Shown: positions 1-5,856, counted from the stretch's first letter. The stretch: DNA of 6,203 nucleotides from an uncultured Pseudomonadota bacterium (GCA_946478635.1 CAMLCX010000305.1:1-6203); one strand, 5' to 3'. Translations and numbers: made by a program. The notes: generated from the letters alone by a model not told the origin.

Positions 1-75
1 ACGCTCTATCAGTATCTAGGCACGCCCGGGCATCATAAGCGGTTAATGATGGACGTGCTTTATCCGCGCGCGTAA
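1..75 (+). CDS. C-terminal tail of an upstream gene, possibly a truncated alpha/beta hydrolase (partial)
   Basis: The first reading frame is open from base 1 to a TAA at 73-75, giving 24 residues whose start lies outside the window. The stretch LGTPGHHKRLMMD resembles the C-terminal segment of dienelactone-hydrolase-like or prolyl-oligopeptidase-like proteins, where a 'LGTP..HKR' turn leads to a strand and then the Gly-His carrying the catalytic histidine. Here the residues after MMD run straight to VLYPRA and stop: no Gly-His follows, and the usual final helix is absent. If the family guess is right, the gene has lost its catalytic histidine and its end and would be a remnant. With only 24 residues this is weak. 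That the frame is coding at all is inferred from its stop position and this similarity. Confidence 0.4.
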   Translation, partial: TLYQYLGTPGHHKRLMMDVLYPRA

Positions 76-80
76 AAATC

Positions 81-146
81 GTCTAGGGTCCCGAGTTTGG
101 CGTTTGGGAGAACCCGAGACCCTAGACGCGAGACACAAGACGAATA
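81..146. repeat. Two opposed arrays of degenerate 7-bp repeats forming a long inverted repeat
   Basis: Bases 81-108 read as four heptads starting with GT (GTCTAGG at 81, GTCCCGA at 88, GTTTGGC at 95, GTTTGGG at 102). After a 3-base gap the reverse-complement type follows as heptads starting with AC (ACCCGAG at 112, ACCCTAG at 119, ACGCGAG at 126, ACACAAG at 133, and a decayed ACGAATA at 140). The outer parts pair: 81-97 with 111-127 match at 15 of 17 positions, including ten perfect outer pairs, with a 13-base loop. Both mismatches are C/A on the plus strand and so become G-U wobbles in a minus-strand RNA. The array begins 5 bases after the upstream stop codon. There is no T-run typical of a terminator. 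It resembles the short heptanucleotide repeats scattered through some bacterial genomes. Confidence 0.7.
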
Positions 147-150
147 CTTA

Positions 151-158
151 GAGGGGAG
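151..158 (+). promoter_or_regulatory. Shine-Dalgarno site that fixes the start at 163
   Basis: The purine-rich GAGGGGAG lies 4 bases before the ATG at 163 (6 bases if only GAGGGG is counted). It supports that start over the in-frame TTG at 97, which lies inside the heptad repeat and has no such site. Confidence 0.65.
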
Positions 159-162
159 TTCT

Positions 163-1176
163 ATGAGGTTCTTTCTACATTCGCTCTCACTGCTAATTTT
201 TTGGCTCGCTCAGATTCCATCGCTCGTCAGCGCCCAATTCCCCGCCCAGTCAGCCCTAGTCGAGGCGGCAAAAAAAGAAGGCAAGGTCGTCTGGTACACG
301 TCCATGGCGATCGACACGTCGAAGCCGCTGCTCGACGCCTTTACCAAGGAATACCCGTTCATCAAGGCCGAGCTGGTGCGCGCCGGCGAAGAGCAATTGA
401 TGAACCGCGTTCTGAGCGAGACCCGGGCCGGGCGCTGGATGTTCGACGCGATTTCGACCAGCGCCATGTCCGTGCTGGTCGAGCGGCACATGACCGCGCC
501 CTATCTTCCGCCCGAGCGAGACGCTTTTTTGAGCGAGTTCAAGGATCCGCAGGGCCACTGGACCGGCATCTTCGTCAACAATCTGGTCCTTGGTTACAAC
601 ACCAGCATGCTTCCGGCCAAAGACGCGCCGAAAAGTTATGCCGACCTGATCGACCCGAAGTGGAAAGGCAAGATGTTGATGGACTCGACCGACTACGACT
701 GGTTCGGTACCTTGTCGATCGTTTGGGGCAAGGAAAAAACCGTCGAGTACATGAAACGCCTGGCGCTGCAGAATCCGCTATGGCGGCGCGGCCACGGCCT
801 GACCGCGCAACTGCTCGGGGCGGGCGAAGTGCCGCTCGCCTGGGCCTACAATTTTCGCCTCGAGCGCATGAAGAGCGACGGCGCCCCGGTGGACTGGATC
901 GAGACCTTCGATCCCATCGTCGTCACCATAAACGGCCTGGGCCTCGGCGCCAAGGCGAGCAATCCCAACGCCGCCAAGCTGCTGATTGATTTCGCCACGT
1001 CGAAAAGAGGCCAGCAGATGGTGCGCGGCATGCGCCGCATTCCCGCGCGCACCGACATCGAGCCGTTGGCGCCGAAAATGGATCAGAGCAAATTGAAACT
1101 CAAAGCCGTTCCCAAAGATGTGTATCTCCACCTCGACGACTACGCCCGCGAGTTCCGCAAGATCTTCGGCTTGTGA
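163..1176 (+). CDS. Periplasmic ABC transporter substrate-binding protein, Fe3+/organic-anion class
   Basis: Encodes 337 residues, the usual length for this family. Residues 1-24 form a signal peptide (hydrophobic FFLHSLSLLIFWLAQ, cleavage likely after Val-Ser-Ala), with no lipobox, so the mature protein should be free in the periplasm. Landmarks of the FbpA/AfuA/PotD-like fold follow: AAKKEGKVVWYTS at 35-47 (first strand of the N lobe), DAFTKEYP at 58-65, GRWMFDA at 90-96, a hinge-like VLGYNTSML at 142-150, DPKWKGKM at 164-171, and the second-lobe segment GEVPLAWAYN at 221-230. The adjacent tyrosine pair that binds iron in FbpA-type proteins is not evident, so an organic anion is as likely as iron. 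The ligand is not identifiable. The longer version from TTG at 97 would add 22 charged residues before the signal peptide and is rejected. No permease or ATPase gene lies nearby, so its membrane partners must be elsewhere. Confidence 0.9.
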   Translation: MRFFLHSLSLLIFWLAQIPSLVSAQFPAQSALVEAAKKEGKVVWYTSMAIDTSKPLLDAFTKEYPFIKAELVRAGEEQLMNRVLSETRAGRWMFDAISTSAMSVLVERHMTAPYLPPERDAFLSEFKDPQGHWTGIFVNNLVLGYNTSMLPAKDAPKSYADLIDPKWKGKMLMDSTDYDWFGTLSIVWGKEKTVEYMKRLALQNPLWRRGHGLTAQLLGAGEVPLAWAYNFRLERMKSDGAPVDWIETFDPIVVTINGLGLGAKASNPNAAKLLIDFATSKRGQQMVRGMRRIPARTDIEPLAPKMDQSKLKLKAVPKDVYLHLDDYAREFRKIFGL

Positions 1177-1499
1177 GCGGCTGCAAGATCCTCGCGGTCC
1201 GATTGCCAGGGCTATATCGGCCAATGGAGAGAATCCGATCGACCGCTGGTTTCATTCCATTCGGCTCGGCCCCGTCTTCCTGAGTGTGTGAACCCACCGG
1301 AGCATTTCCCGGCCAGACTGATCTGGACAAGGTGAGCACAATTGGAGTATGAAAACGTCCAGACCAATCTCCAGCCTTTGACCTGAATAGAGTTCTTGTG
1401 CCGGCGGCAATTCGAGGAGAGCAGGAAAACGGATTGAAGGTTCATCGAAGCTAACAGATCCTTGTATTCCCGACCGCTGCTTATCGAAAGGAGCAAGTG
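1177..1499. other. 323-base intergenic gap with no supported gene
   Basis: Nothing here looks coding on either strand: the only plus-strand frame I examined is a 19-codon ATG frame at 1224, without a ribosome-binding site. There are small inverted repeats: CCGAT at 1199-1203 with ATCGG at 1216-1220, CCAGA at 1313-1317 with TCTGG at 1322-1326, and TCTGGAC at 1322-1328 with GTCCAGA at 1358-1364. None is followed by a T-run, so I do not call a terminator for the upstream gene. The promoter of the downstream TctC-like gene probably lies in the second half, but I could not find a convincing -35/-10 pair. A 14-base string at 1305-1318 recurs at 5821-5834. Confidence 0.6.
1487..1493 (+). promoter_or_regulatory. 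Shine-Dalgarno site that favours ATG at 1500 over GTG at 1497
   Basis: AAAGGAG lies 6 bases before the ATG at 1500 but only 3 bases before the adjacent in-frame GTG at 1497. Normal spacing therefore favours the ATG. The choice alters the protein by one residue. Confidence 0.7.
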
Positions 1500-2594
1500 A
1501 TGAGAGGAAATATCCGGCGAGGTTGCTTTTCTATACTTCAATTGATTTTTTTCGCCGCGCTGGTGGCCTACGGCAACGCCGCCGAAAAACCTCCCTTCTA
1601 CCAGGGCAAAACGATCAATATCATCATCAACTTCGCGGCTGGCGGGCCGACGGACATCGAATCGCGCATTTTTGCCAAGCATTTGACTCGACATATTCCC
1701 GGCCAACCCACGGTGACCGTGCAGGCGATGGGCGGAGGCGGTGGGCTCACGGCGGTTAATTACATGGGCGAAGTGGCAAAGCCAGACGGCTTTACTGCCG
1801 CCTATTTCACCGGCAGCCTGTTCCAGCACCAGATCAAAGATCCGGCGTTGCGGGTGGATATCGCAAAGTTCGGCTTCATCACCGGCGTGCATGGAGTCAC
1901 CGTTTCTTATATCCGCGCCGACGTGCCGCCCGGCATGAAGAAGCCTGCGGATTTTGTCAAGGCGCAAAAGTTTCGCGCCGCCGGTCTTGGCATCAGCAGC
2001 TCAAAAGACGTGCGCTTCCGGTTGTCCTTCGACCTCCTTGGCCTGAAATACGACTACGTGACCGGTTACAACAATAGTTCCGACGCGCGCCTCGCGGTGC
2101 AGCGCGGCGAAGCGCACTACCATGACGAAACCCTGCCGAGCTACCGGACCCAGGTAGAACCGCAAATGGTCAAAACCGGCATGGTGGTGCCGCTCTATTA
2201 CACCGACCTGGTCGCGCCGAGTGGAGAAATTTTGGTGAGCCGCGACGTGCCGGAGCTTTTGCCGTTTACCTATTACTACAAAGAAGTGTTCGGCAAGCTA
2301 CCGTCGGGGATCAAGTACGATGCTCTCAAAGCGGCGAATATGTCGAGCACCAATATGACACGAATGGTATTGATGCCGCCCAAGGCGCCCCCCGAGACCA
2401 TCGTAATCCTGCGAAAAGCATTCGACTCTCTATCGCGCGATCAAGATTTTATTCAGGAGGCGGTTGCCTCCATGCGCTTTCAGCCGCGTTTCGAAGTCGG
2501 TGAAGCCGGCGAGCGGCTCTTCAAACAAGCGTCGCTAACTTCGCCTGAGGTTGTCAATTTTCTTCGCAAGTACATCGAGGAAGCGAATAAATAG
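1500..2594 (+). CDS. Tripartite tricarboxylate transporter substrate-binding protein, TctC/Bug-like
   Basis: Encodes 364 residues. Residues 1-28 are a signal peptide (RRGCFSILQLIFFAALVAYG, cleavage near Asn-Ala-Ala), without a lipobox. The mature protein opens with FYQGKTINIIINFAAGGPTD (33-52), the Bug-family first strand and Gly-Gly-x-x-Asp loop that contacts the carboxylate ligand. It continues with ESRIFAKHL, HIPGQPTVTVQ (65-75), a glycine run GGGGGL (78-83) in place of the usual 'pGAgG' loop, and AKPDGFT (93-99), where classical members also have Pro-Asp-Gly. These proteins bind di- or tricarboxylates or other small organic acids in the periplasm and pass them to a TctA/TctB membrane complex; neither partner is present here. 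It belongs to a divergent branch with the 'IPGxPTV.VQ' motif and is somewhat longer than the roughly 320-residue classical proteins. The ligand is unknown. A strong terminator begins 32 bases after the stop. Confidence 0.88.
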   Translation: MRGNIRRGCFSILQLIFFAALVAYGNAAEKPPFYQGKTINIIINFAAGGPTDIESRIFAKHLTRHIPGQPTVTVQAMGGGGGLTAVNYMGEVAKPDGFTAAYFTGSLFQHQIKDPALRVDIAKFGFITGVHGVTVSYIRADVPPGMKKPADFVKAQKFRAAGLGISSSKDVRFRLSFDLLGLKYDYVTGYNNSSDARLAVQRGEAHYHDETLPSYRTQVEPQMVKTGMVVPLYYTDLVAPSGEILVSRDVPELLPFTYYYKEVFGKLPSGIKYDALKAANMSSTNMTRMVLMPPKAPPETIVILRKAFDSLSRDQDFIQEAVASMRFQPRFEVGEAGERLFKQASLTSPEVVNFLRKYIEEANK

Positions 2595-2625
2595 CGATTG
2601 GGGGTTTGACTTTTTCGTGGCTAAC

Positions 2626-2663
2626 AAAAAGAGCGGGTACGCGCTTCGCGTCCCGCTCTTTTT
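2626..2663. terminator. Bidirectional rho-independent terminator between convergent genes
   Basis: A perfect 12-bp arm pair, AAAAAGAGCGGG at 2626-2637 and CCCGCTCTTTTT at 2652-2663, encloses a one-base bulge (T2638), a further 5-bp stem (ACGCG at 2639-2643 with CGCGT at 2647-2651) and the 3-base loop CTT. The outer A and T tracts give a U-run in whichever direction it is transcribed. It sits between the stop of the TctC-like gene (2594) and the stop of the MBL-fold gene (2687, minus strand) and should serve both. Confidence 0.93.
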
Positions 2664-2686
2664 CCATCAAAACTGATTTTAAGCTT

Positions 2687-3748
2687 TTACTGAGAGCAAT
2701 TTCCTTGTCCGTCGCAGGAGATCGGCTTGTCGCTCAGGGGAATGATCAATCTGGTTTTCGCCTGACCCTTGAGCTGTTGAATCAATCTCTCAAGTTTCGT
2801 GCCCGCATTGACTTTTCCACCGGTTGTAGAAACTTGATTGAAATGTTCCGGTATCACGCTCCGCGGCTTTATTAGCTGATTCACCGCAAAAGCCGCTTCG
2901 TCCGGCCCCATGGTAAAAAGGTCGCCGCCGTGCACCACCGCGAGATTGGTGCCGTAGAATTTAGCTTGCGTCGCCCAGTCACCGATCAGCCCGGAATCAC
3001 CGGTCCATAGAACACTCAGGCCATTGGTGAAGCGGATGATGTAACCTGTTTCGCTTCCCGCGTATCCGGTTAATCCCTCGGGCACTCCCGGGTCGGTTCC
3101 GTCCGGAAGTGGATCCACATGCAATCTGGAAACGCCGCCGGCATGGAACGCGGGAATCGTCGTAACTTTGACTCCTTGACTCGCACCCGCCATCACCGCC
3201 GTTCGCGTGCCGCCGCGAATCACGCCGACGCAGGGCGAAGCTCGAGGCACGGTAAAAGTGTTGTCCAAGCCCGCCGCGGGACAGCCGACCGGCGCGGCTG
3301 TTTTGGCGAGCGCCACCATATTGTTGAGCTTCTTCGTGAAAAAATCAGGCAACTCACCGCCAACCAGAACCGCGGAATTGTGCACCGCCGCGATCTCGGG
3401 AGCATTTCCCTCGGTAGGAAACGCAAACTGTGACGTCGAATTACCCGCGCAATTATTGTGGAAAACATCGCCCATGTGATCGACGTGTGGATGATCGATC
3501 AGCAAGACATGGACACTGCCAAGGGCGCCAAGCCGCACGTCTCCCGAACCTTTTACCGTGCGACCCGGCGCGATCAGCACGCGCACGCCGGTCGGATCTT
3601 CAAAGAGCAATGCCCGGTCGCCGACACAGAATTCACCGGTAGCCGCGCCGAGCGGTGTGATCGTGACGTTCTGCGCGTGCGCGAGTGATATCGTCATGAT
3701 CGCGATCAATGGGAAGGACGACAGTGCCAACCATTTGAGTCTCGTCAT
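2687..3748 (-). CDS. Secreted MBL-fold metallo-hydrolase (UlaG/UPF0173-like)
   Basis: Encodes 353 residues and starts at ATG 3748-3746, preceded by AAGGGAGG 8 bases upstream. Residues 1-25 are a signal peptide cleaved after Ala-His-Ala. The metal-binding set of the metallo-beta-lactamase superfamily is complete: HPHVDH at 86-91 (H86, H88, D90, H91), H202 in IPAFHAGG, D251 in LWTGDSG, and H302 in VIPEHFN. The segment GGDLFTMGPDEAAFAV (274-289) followed by KPRSVIPEHF matches the C-terminal half of the UlaG/UPF0173 branch, so a two-metal (probably zinc) hydrolase is expected. The substrate cannot be told: phosphodiester, lactone and beta-lactam bonds all occur in the superfamily. Export is unusual for this branch. 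Six cysteines in the mature part (41, 100, 156, 173, 345, 351) could form disulfides outside the cytoplasm. An insert of about 110 residues separates the first metal motif from H202. It appears to be a single-gene unit between two terminators. Confidence 0.9.
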   Translation of the reverse strand: MTRLKWLALSSFPLIAIMTISLAHAQNVTITPLGAATGEFCVGDRALLFEDPTGVRVLIAPGRTVKGSGDVRLGALGSVHVLLIDHPHVDHMGDVFHNNCAGNSTSQFAFPTEGNAPEIAAVHNSAVLVGGELPDFFTKKLNNMVALAKTAAPVGCPAAGLDNTFTVPRASPCVGVIRGGTRTAVMAGASQGVKVTTIPAFHAGGVSRLHVDPLPDGTDPGVPEGLTGYAGSETGYIIRFTNGLSVLWTGDSGLIGDWATQAKFYGTNLAVVHGGDLFTMGPDEAAFAVNQLIKPRSVIPEHFNQVSTTGGKVNAGTKLERLIQQLKGQAKTRLIIPLSDKPISCDGQGNCSQ

Positions 3749-3756
3749 AATTCTAG

Positions 3757-3764
3757 CCTCCCTT
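3757..3764 (-). promoter_or_regulatory. Shine-Dalgarno site of the MBL-fold gene
   Basis: On the minus strand AAGGGAGG lies 8 bases before the ATG at 3748. It is a near-ideal match and confirms the start. I see no clear -35/-10 pair in the AT-rich 40 bases before it. Confidence 0.75.
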
Positions 3765-3800
3765 ATCAGTAAATTTGGTAATTACTCCTCAAATCGATTG

Positions 3801-3857
3801 AATAAAAAACGTCGCCGGAATTTCCCTCCTGATGAGGCGTGAAAATTCCCGCGGCGA
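3801..3857 (-). terminator. Probable rho-independent terminator of the CHRD-domain gene
   Basis: Read on the minus strand, the stem runs TCGCC (3857-3853), a 3-base bulge GCG, then GGAATTT (3849-3843). A 19-base loop with a small inner CCTC/GAGG pairing follows, then AAATTCC (3823-3817) and GGCGA (3816-3812). Next is AC and a run of six T (3809-3804). It lies 29 bases after the CHRD stop codon and would insulate that gene from the MBL-fold gene behind it. The bulge and the large loop make it less certain than the terminator at 2626-2663. Confidence 0.6.
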
Positions 3858-3885
3858 ATATGCTGCGTAACGTCAAACTGCCTTT

Positions 3886-4471
3886 CTAATCTTCGTCCTC
3901 GTCATCATCGTCATCGTCCTTCCCGATAAGTTTGATCTGGCCGCGGATCTCACCTCCGGTAACCTTTGAGGAATGCACATTGGCATACGTCACTCCGGCG
4001 CGCATAGCTTTAAGAATCTGAGCGAACTCCGACGCGGGCGTACTCCCCGCTTCGTTGATCAACTGCGCAGCCGGACCCACGATGTTGGCAGGTGTCAGAC
4101 TCCCCGTCACGGCCCGTGAGACCTTCCGCCGTTTGCGGGCAAGTCTGCGTCCCAGACGGCCCAGGATTGGTTGCAGTGCCGCACAGCCACAAAGTGATCC
4201 CCCCGGCGACGCCTCGCTTACCGAAATGGATGTGAGCTTGCGTTATATTGCCTTCGAGACCGTGATAAGTCAGCTCAAAATTAATTTGCGTGTCAGTTAC
4301 AATGACCGCGCGAAATTGTCCCTGTGCTACTGAGGAAACAGCCGGCACTTCTTGAAAACCAACTAAATTGGCCTGGAACACCGGGGTAGTGTCCTTGCTC
4401 TTGTCCTTCGCGTTTGCCACGGACACGAACATCCCGAGTAGTATGAGCAGCGAGCGAAAAATGACTTTCAT
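3886..4471 (-). pseudogene. CHRD-domain exported protein, frameshifted
   Basis: Starts at ATG 4471-4469, with AGGAGG 5 bases upstream, and encodes a signal peptide (MKVIFRSLLILLGMFVSVANA, 1-21, shown here only as the family-typical start). The first frame gives the front half of a CHRD (chordin) domain: FQANLVGFQEVPAV, then LTYHGLEGNITQAHIHFGKRG and a CGTATNPGPSGTQTCPQ segment. The back half lies in the next frame from about 4110 down to the stop at 3886: VTGSLTPANIVGP, then the hallmark AGVTYANVHSSKVTGGEIRGQI, ending in the acidic tail GKDDDDDDEDED. The switch falls at about 4110-4150. The span of 586 bases is one more than a multiple of three, so a single extra base explains it. Read without correction, the first frame runs past the switch into non-family sequence and ends near 4010. 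CHRD proteins are extracytoplasmic and poorly understood. It could be a decayed gene, a sequencing error or, least likely, programmed frameshifting. Confidence 0.8.
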
Positions 4472-4476
4472 AAAAA

Positions 4477-4482
4477 CCTCCT
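4477..4482 (-). promoter_or_regulatory. Shine-Dalgarno site that fixes the CHRD start at 4471
   Basis: On the minus strand AGGAGG lies 5 bases before ATG 4471. The in-frame GTG at 4513 would add 14 hydrophilic residues ahead of the signal peptide and would place this site inside the gene, so the shorter start is preferred. Confidence 0.75.
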
Positions 4483-4493
4483 CTCGATAAGGG

Positions 4494-4537
4494 TTGATAT
4501 TCACCTTCTTCACCTATCCCAGTGCGAGCGATATCAA
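4494..4537. repeat. Spaced inverted repeat and short direct repeat upstream of the CHRD gene
   Basis: TTGATAT at 4494-4500 and ATATCAA at 4531-4537 form a perfect 7-bp inverted repeat 30 bases apart. Between them TTCACCT occurs twice at 9-base spacing (4500-4506 and 4509-4515). The position, 23-66 bases upstream of the CHRD start, would suit a regulator site, but no known binding motif is recognised and chance is possible. Confidence 0.3.
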
Positions 4538-4685
4538 TTTGAGGTGTTCCACGTCAATCCCCTGTTCGGGTCGGGCCGCGAACGCCCCGGATGGCGCCTT
4601 CGTTGCAGCCATTTTAATCGCATGATATCCGAAGATTTGCGGGCAAAACTCGACTCGCACGAAAAATAACCAGGCGAACTTGCGC

Positions 4686-4700
4686 AAGCCGGGCCGGCTT
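4686..4700. promoter_or_regulatory. Operator-like palindrome upstream of the second Fe3+-class binding-protein gene
   Basis: AAGCCGGGCCGGCTT is a perfect 7-bp inverted repeat around one central base. It ends 35 bases before the ATG at 4736, so it lies in the promoter or leader of that gene. It has no T-run and is not a terminator. It may be a repressor site or a leader hairpin. GC-rich palindromes also occur by chance in this kind of genome. Confidence 0.35.
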
Positions 4701-4720
4701 ATCCGTCAGGGCTGAAAATT

Positions 4721-4725
4721 AGGAG
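4721..4725 (+). promoter_or_regulatory. Shine-Dalgarno site of the gene starting at 4736
   Basis: AGGAG lies 10 bases before the ATG at 4736, a slightly long but usable spacing. No other start codon nearby fits the signal peptide. Confidence 0.65.
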
Positions 4726-4735
4726 AAATAATTCC

Positions 4736-5788
4736 ATGCGAACTCTTGGTCTCGTTCTTTATATGTTCGTGCTTCTTTCGTCGGAATCGTTTGCCCAGGC
4801 GCGCAAGCCGATGACGATATCCGAGCTCGTCACCTACAACGGCAAGGATCGAGAACAGGTGCTCTACGCGGGGGCGAAAAGCGAGGGCAAGATCACGTGG
4901 TACACGTCGCTGGCGGGCGAGTCGTACAAAGGCATGGTCAAGGCTTTCGAGGCGAAATATTCCGGCGTGAAAATCGAAGCCTATCGCGTCTCCGGTTCCG
5001 AGATGACGACGCGCCTGTATGAAGAATCGAAAGCGAAGAGATACATCGCCGACGCGGTCGAGACCACGGAAGGCAATCTCATGTTCATGCGCGATGCCTT
5101 TCTGTTACGGCCGTATCACTCGCCTTATTTTGCTTCCTACCCGGAGGATGCCAAAGAGAAAGGCGAGCGAGGATTGTACTTCTGGGGCATCGCGCGCGAG
5201 TCCTACATCGGCTTCGCTTACAACAAGAAGCTGCTCTCCAAAAACGCCGTGCCCAAGAACTATGAAGGCTTGCTGCACCCCGAGCTTAAAGGCCGCATGG
5301 GAGTTTCCATCAGCGATCCGAGCTACAAAGTGATCGGCGCGATTGCCAGAACCCGAGGCGTGGAATTCGTCAAAAAGCTCAAGGTCCAGGAAATCGCGCT
5401 GCACTCGATTATCCCGCCGGCGTTGCTCGATTTGATCGCCTCGGGCGAGGTGCTGGCTTCGCCGGCAATCTTTCGCAATCACACCTTGAACGCGATCGCC
5501 AAAGGCGCTCCGGTCGAGTGGGTGCCGATGGACATCGTGCCGACCAATGTCGGCGGCGCCGCCATTGCCGCCCAGCCGCCGCATCCGCATGGCGCGCTGC
5601 TATTGGCCGATTATCTTTTGGGACCGGAGGGCCAGGCGGTTTTGGAAAAGTACGAATACGGCAGCGCGGCAAAAAATCTCGGCTTCAAACGCTGGCGCCC
5701 CGACCACGGCATCGCGACGGACAAATACGAGAAAGAACTGGAACGATGGGAGAAACTCTTGAAGGAAATTAGCCGCAAAGGCGGATAG
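4736..5788 (+). CDS. Periplasmic ABC transporter substrate-binding protein, Fe3+/organic-anion class (second copy type)
   Basis: Encodes 350 residues. Residues 1-20 are a signal peptide (LGLVLYMFVLLSS core, cleavage after Ser-Phe-Ala), without a lipobox. The fold markers parallel those of the gene at 163: GAKSEGKITWYTS at 46-58, KAFEAKYSGVKIE at 69-81, a Tyr-Ile-Ala-Asp-Ala segment at 103-107, IGFAYNKKLL at 158-167, HPELKGRM at 181-188, then a second lobe with ASGEVLASPAIFRN and GAPVEWVPMDIVPTNVGG. The C-terminal part has LADYLLGPEGQAVLEKY and a lysine- and glutamate-rich final helix. The two proteins share the layout but are clearly diverged, so this is not a recent duplication. An adjacent iron-binding tyrosine pair is not seen in the expected second-lobe region (ASPAIFRN there), so the ligand may be an organic anion. 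It stands alone, divergent from the CHRD gene, with no permease or ATPase in the window. Confidence 0.9.
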   Translation: MRTLGLVLYMFVLLSSESFAQARKPMTISELVTYNGKDREQVLYAGAKSEGKITWYTSLAGESYKGMVKAFEAKYSGVKIEAYRVSGSEMTTRLYEESKAKRYIADAVETTEGNLMFMRDAFLLRPYHSPYFASYPEDAKEKGERGLYFWGIARESYIGFAYNKKLLSKNAVPKNYEGLLHPELKGRMGVSISDPSYKVIGAIARTRGVEFVKKLKVQEIALHSIIPPALLDLIASGEVLASPAIFRNHTLNAIAKGAPVEWVPMDIVPTNVGGAAIAAQPPHPHGALLLADYLLGPEGQAVLEKYEYGSAAKNLGFKRWRPDHGIATDKYEKELERWEKLLKEISRKGG

Positions 5789-5856
5789 TCTTATCGCGCA
5801 ATCACGAGACTCGGCAGCAAATTTCCCGGCCAGAAAACCTGCGCCAATCTTACTAT

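Noticed and set aside
81..127. Rho-independent terminator for the upstream gene
   Set aside because: The stem is strong but there is no T-run after it and the 7-bp period explains the structure better.
81..146. CRISPR array or attachment site
   Set aside because: The units are only 7 bases, degenerate and without spacers. No cas, integrase or transposase gene is present.
201..989. Plus-strand 262-codon open frame inside the first binding-protein gene
   Set aside because: Its translation is arginine-rich and low in hydrophobic order, typical of a GC-rich shadow frame.
1224..1283. 19-codon ATG frame in the intergenic gap
   Set aside because: It is very short, has no ribosome-binding site and no recognisable sequence.
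1212..1967. Minus-strand open frame of 251 codons across the gap and the start of the TctC-like gene
   Set aside because: Most of it is antisense to a gene with clear family motifs and a signal peptide. The translation shows no recognisable domain or signal.
2606..2875. Plus-strand 89-codon open frame after the TctC-like gene
   Set aside because: It runs through the bidirectional terminator and antisense to the MBL-fold gene, and I saw no good ribosome-binding site or protein motif.
2687..3748. Calling the MBL-fold gene a beta-lactamase resistance gene
   Set aside because: The metal motif is shared by the whole superfamily and the C-terminal half matches the UlaG/UPF0173 branch rather than class B beta-lactamases.
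4100..4160. Programmed ribosomal frameshifting in the CHRD gene
   Set aside because: I see no slippery sequence or stimulatory structure at the switch. A one-base error or mutation is simpler.
5105..5590. Minus-strand 161-codon open frame opposite the second Fe3+-class gene
   Set aside because: It is a shadow of the plus-strand gene with no motif of its own.
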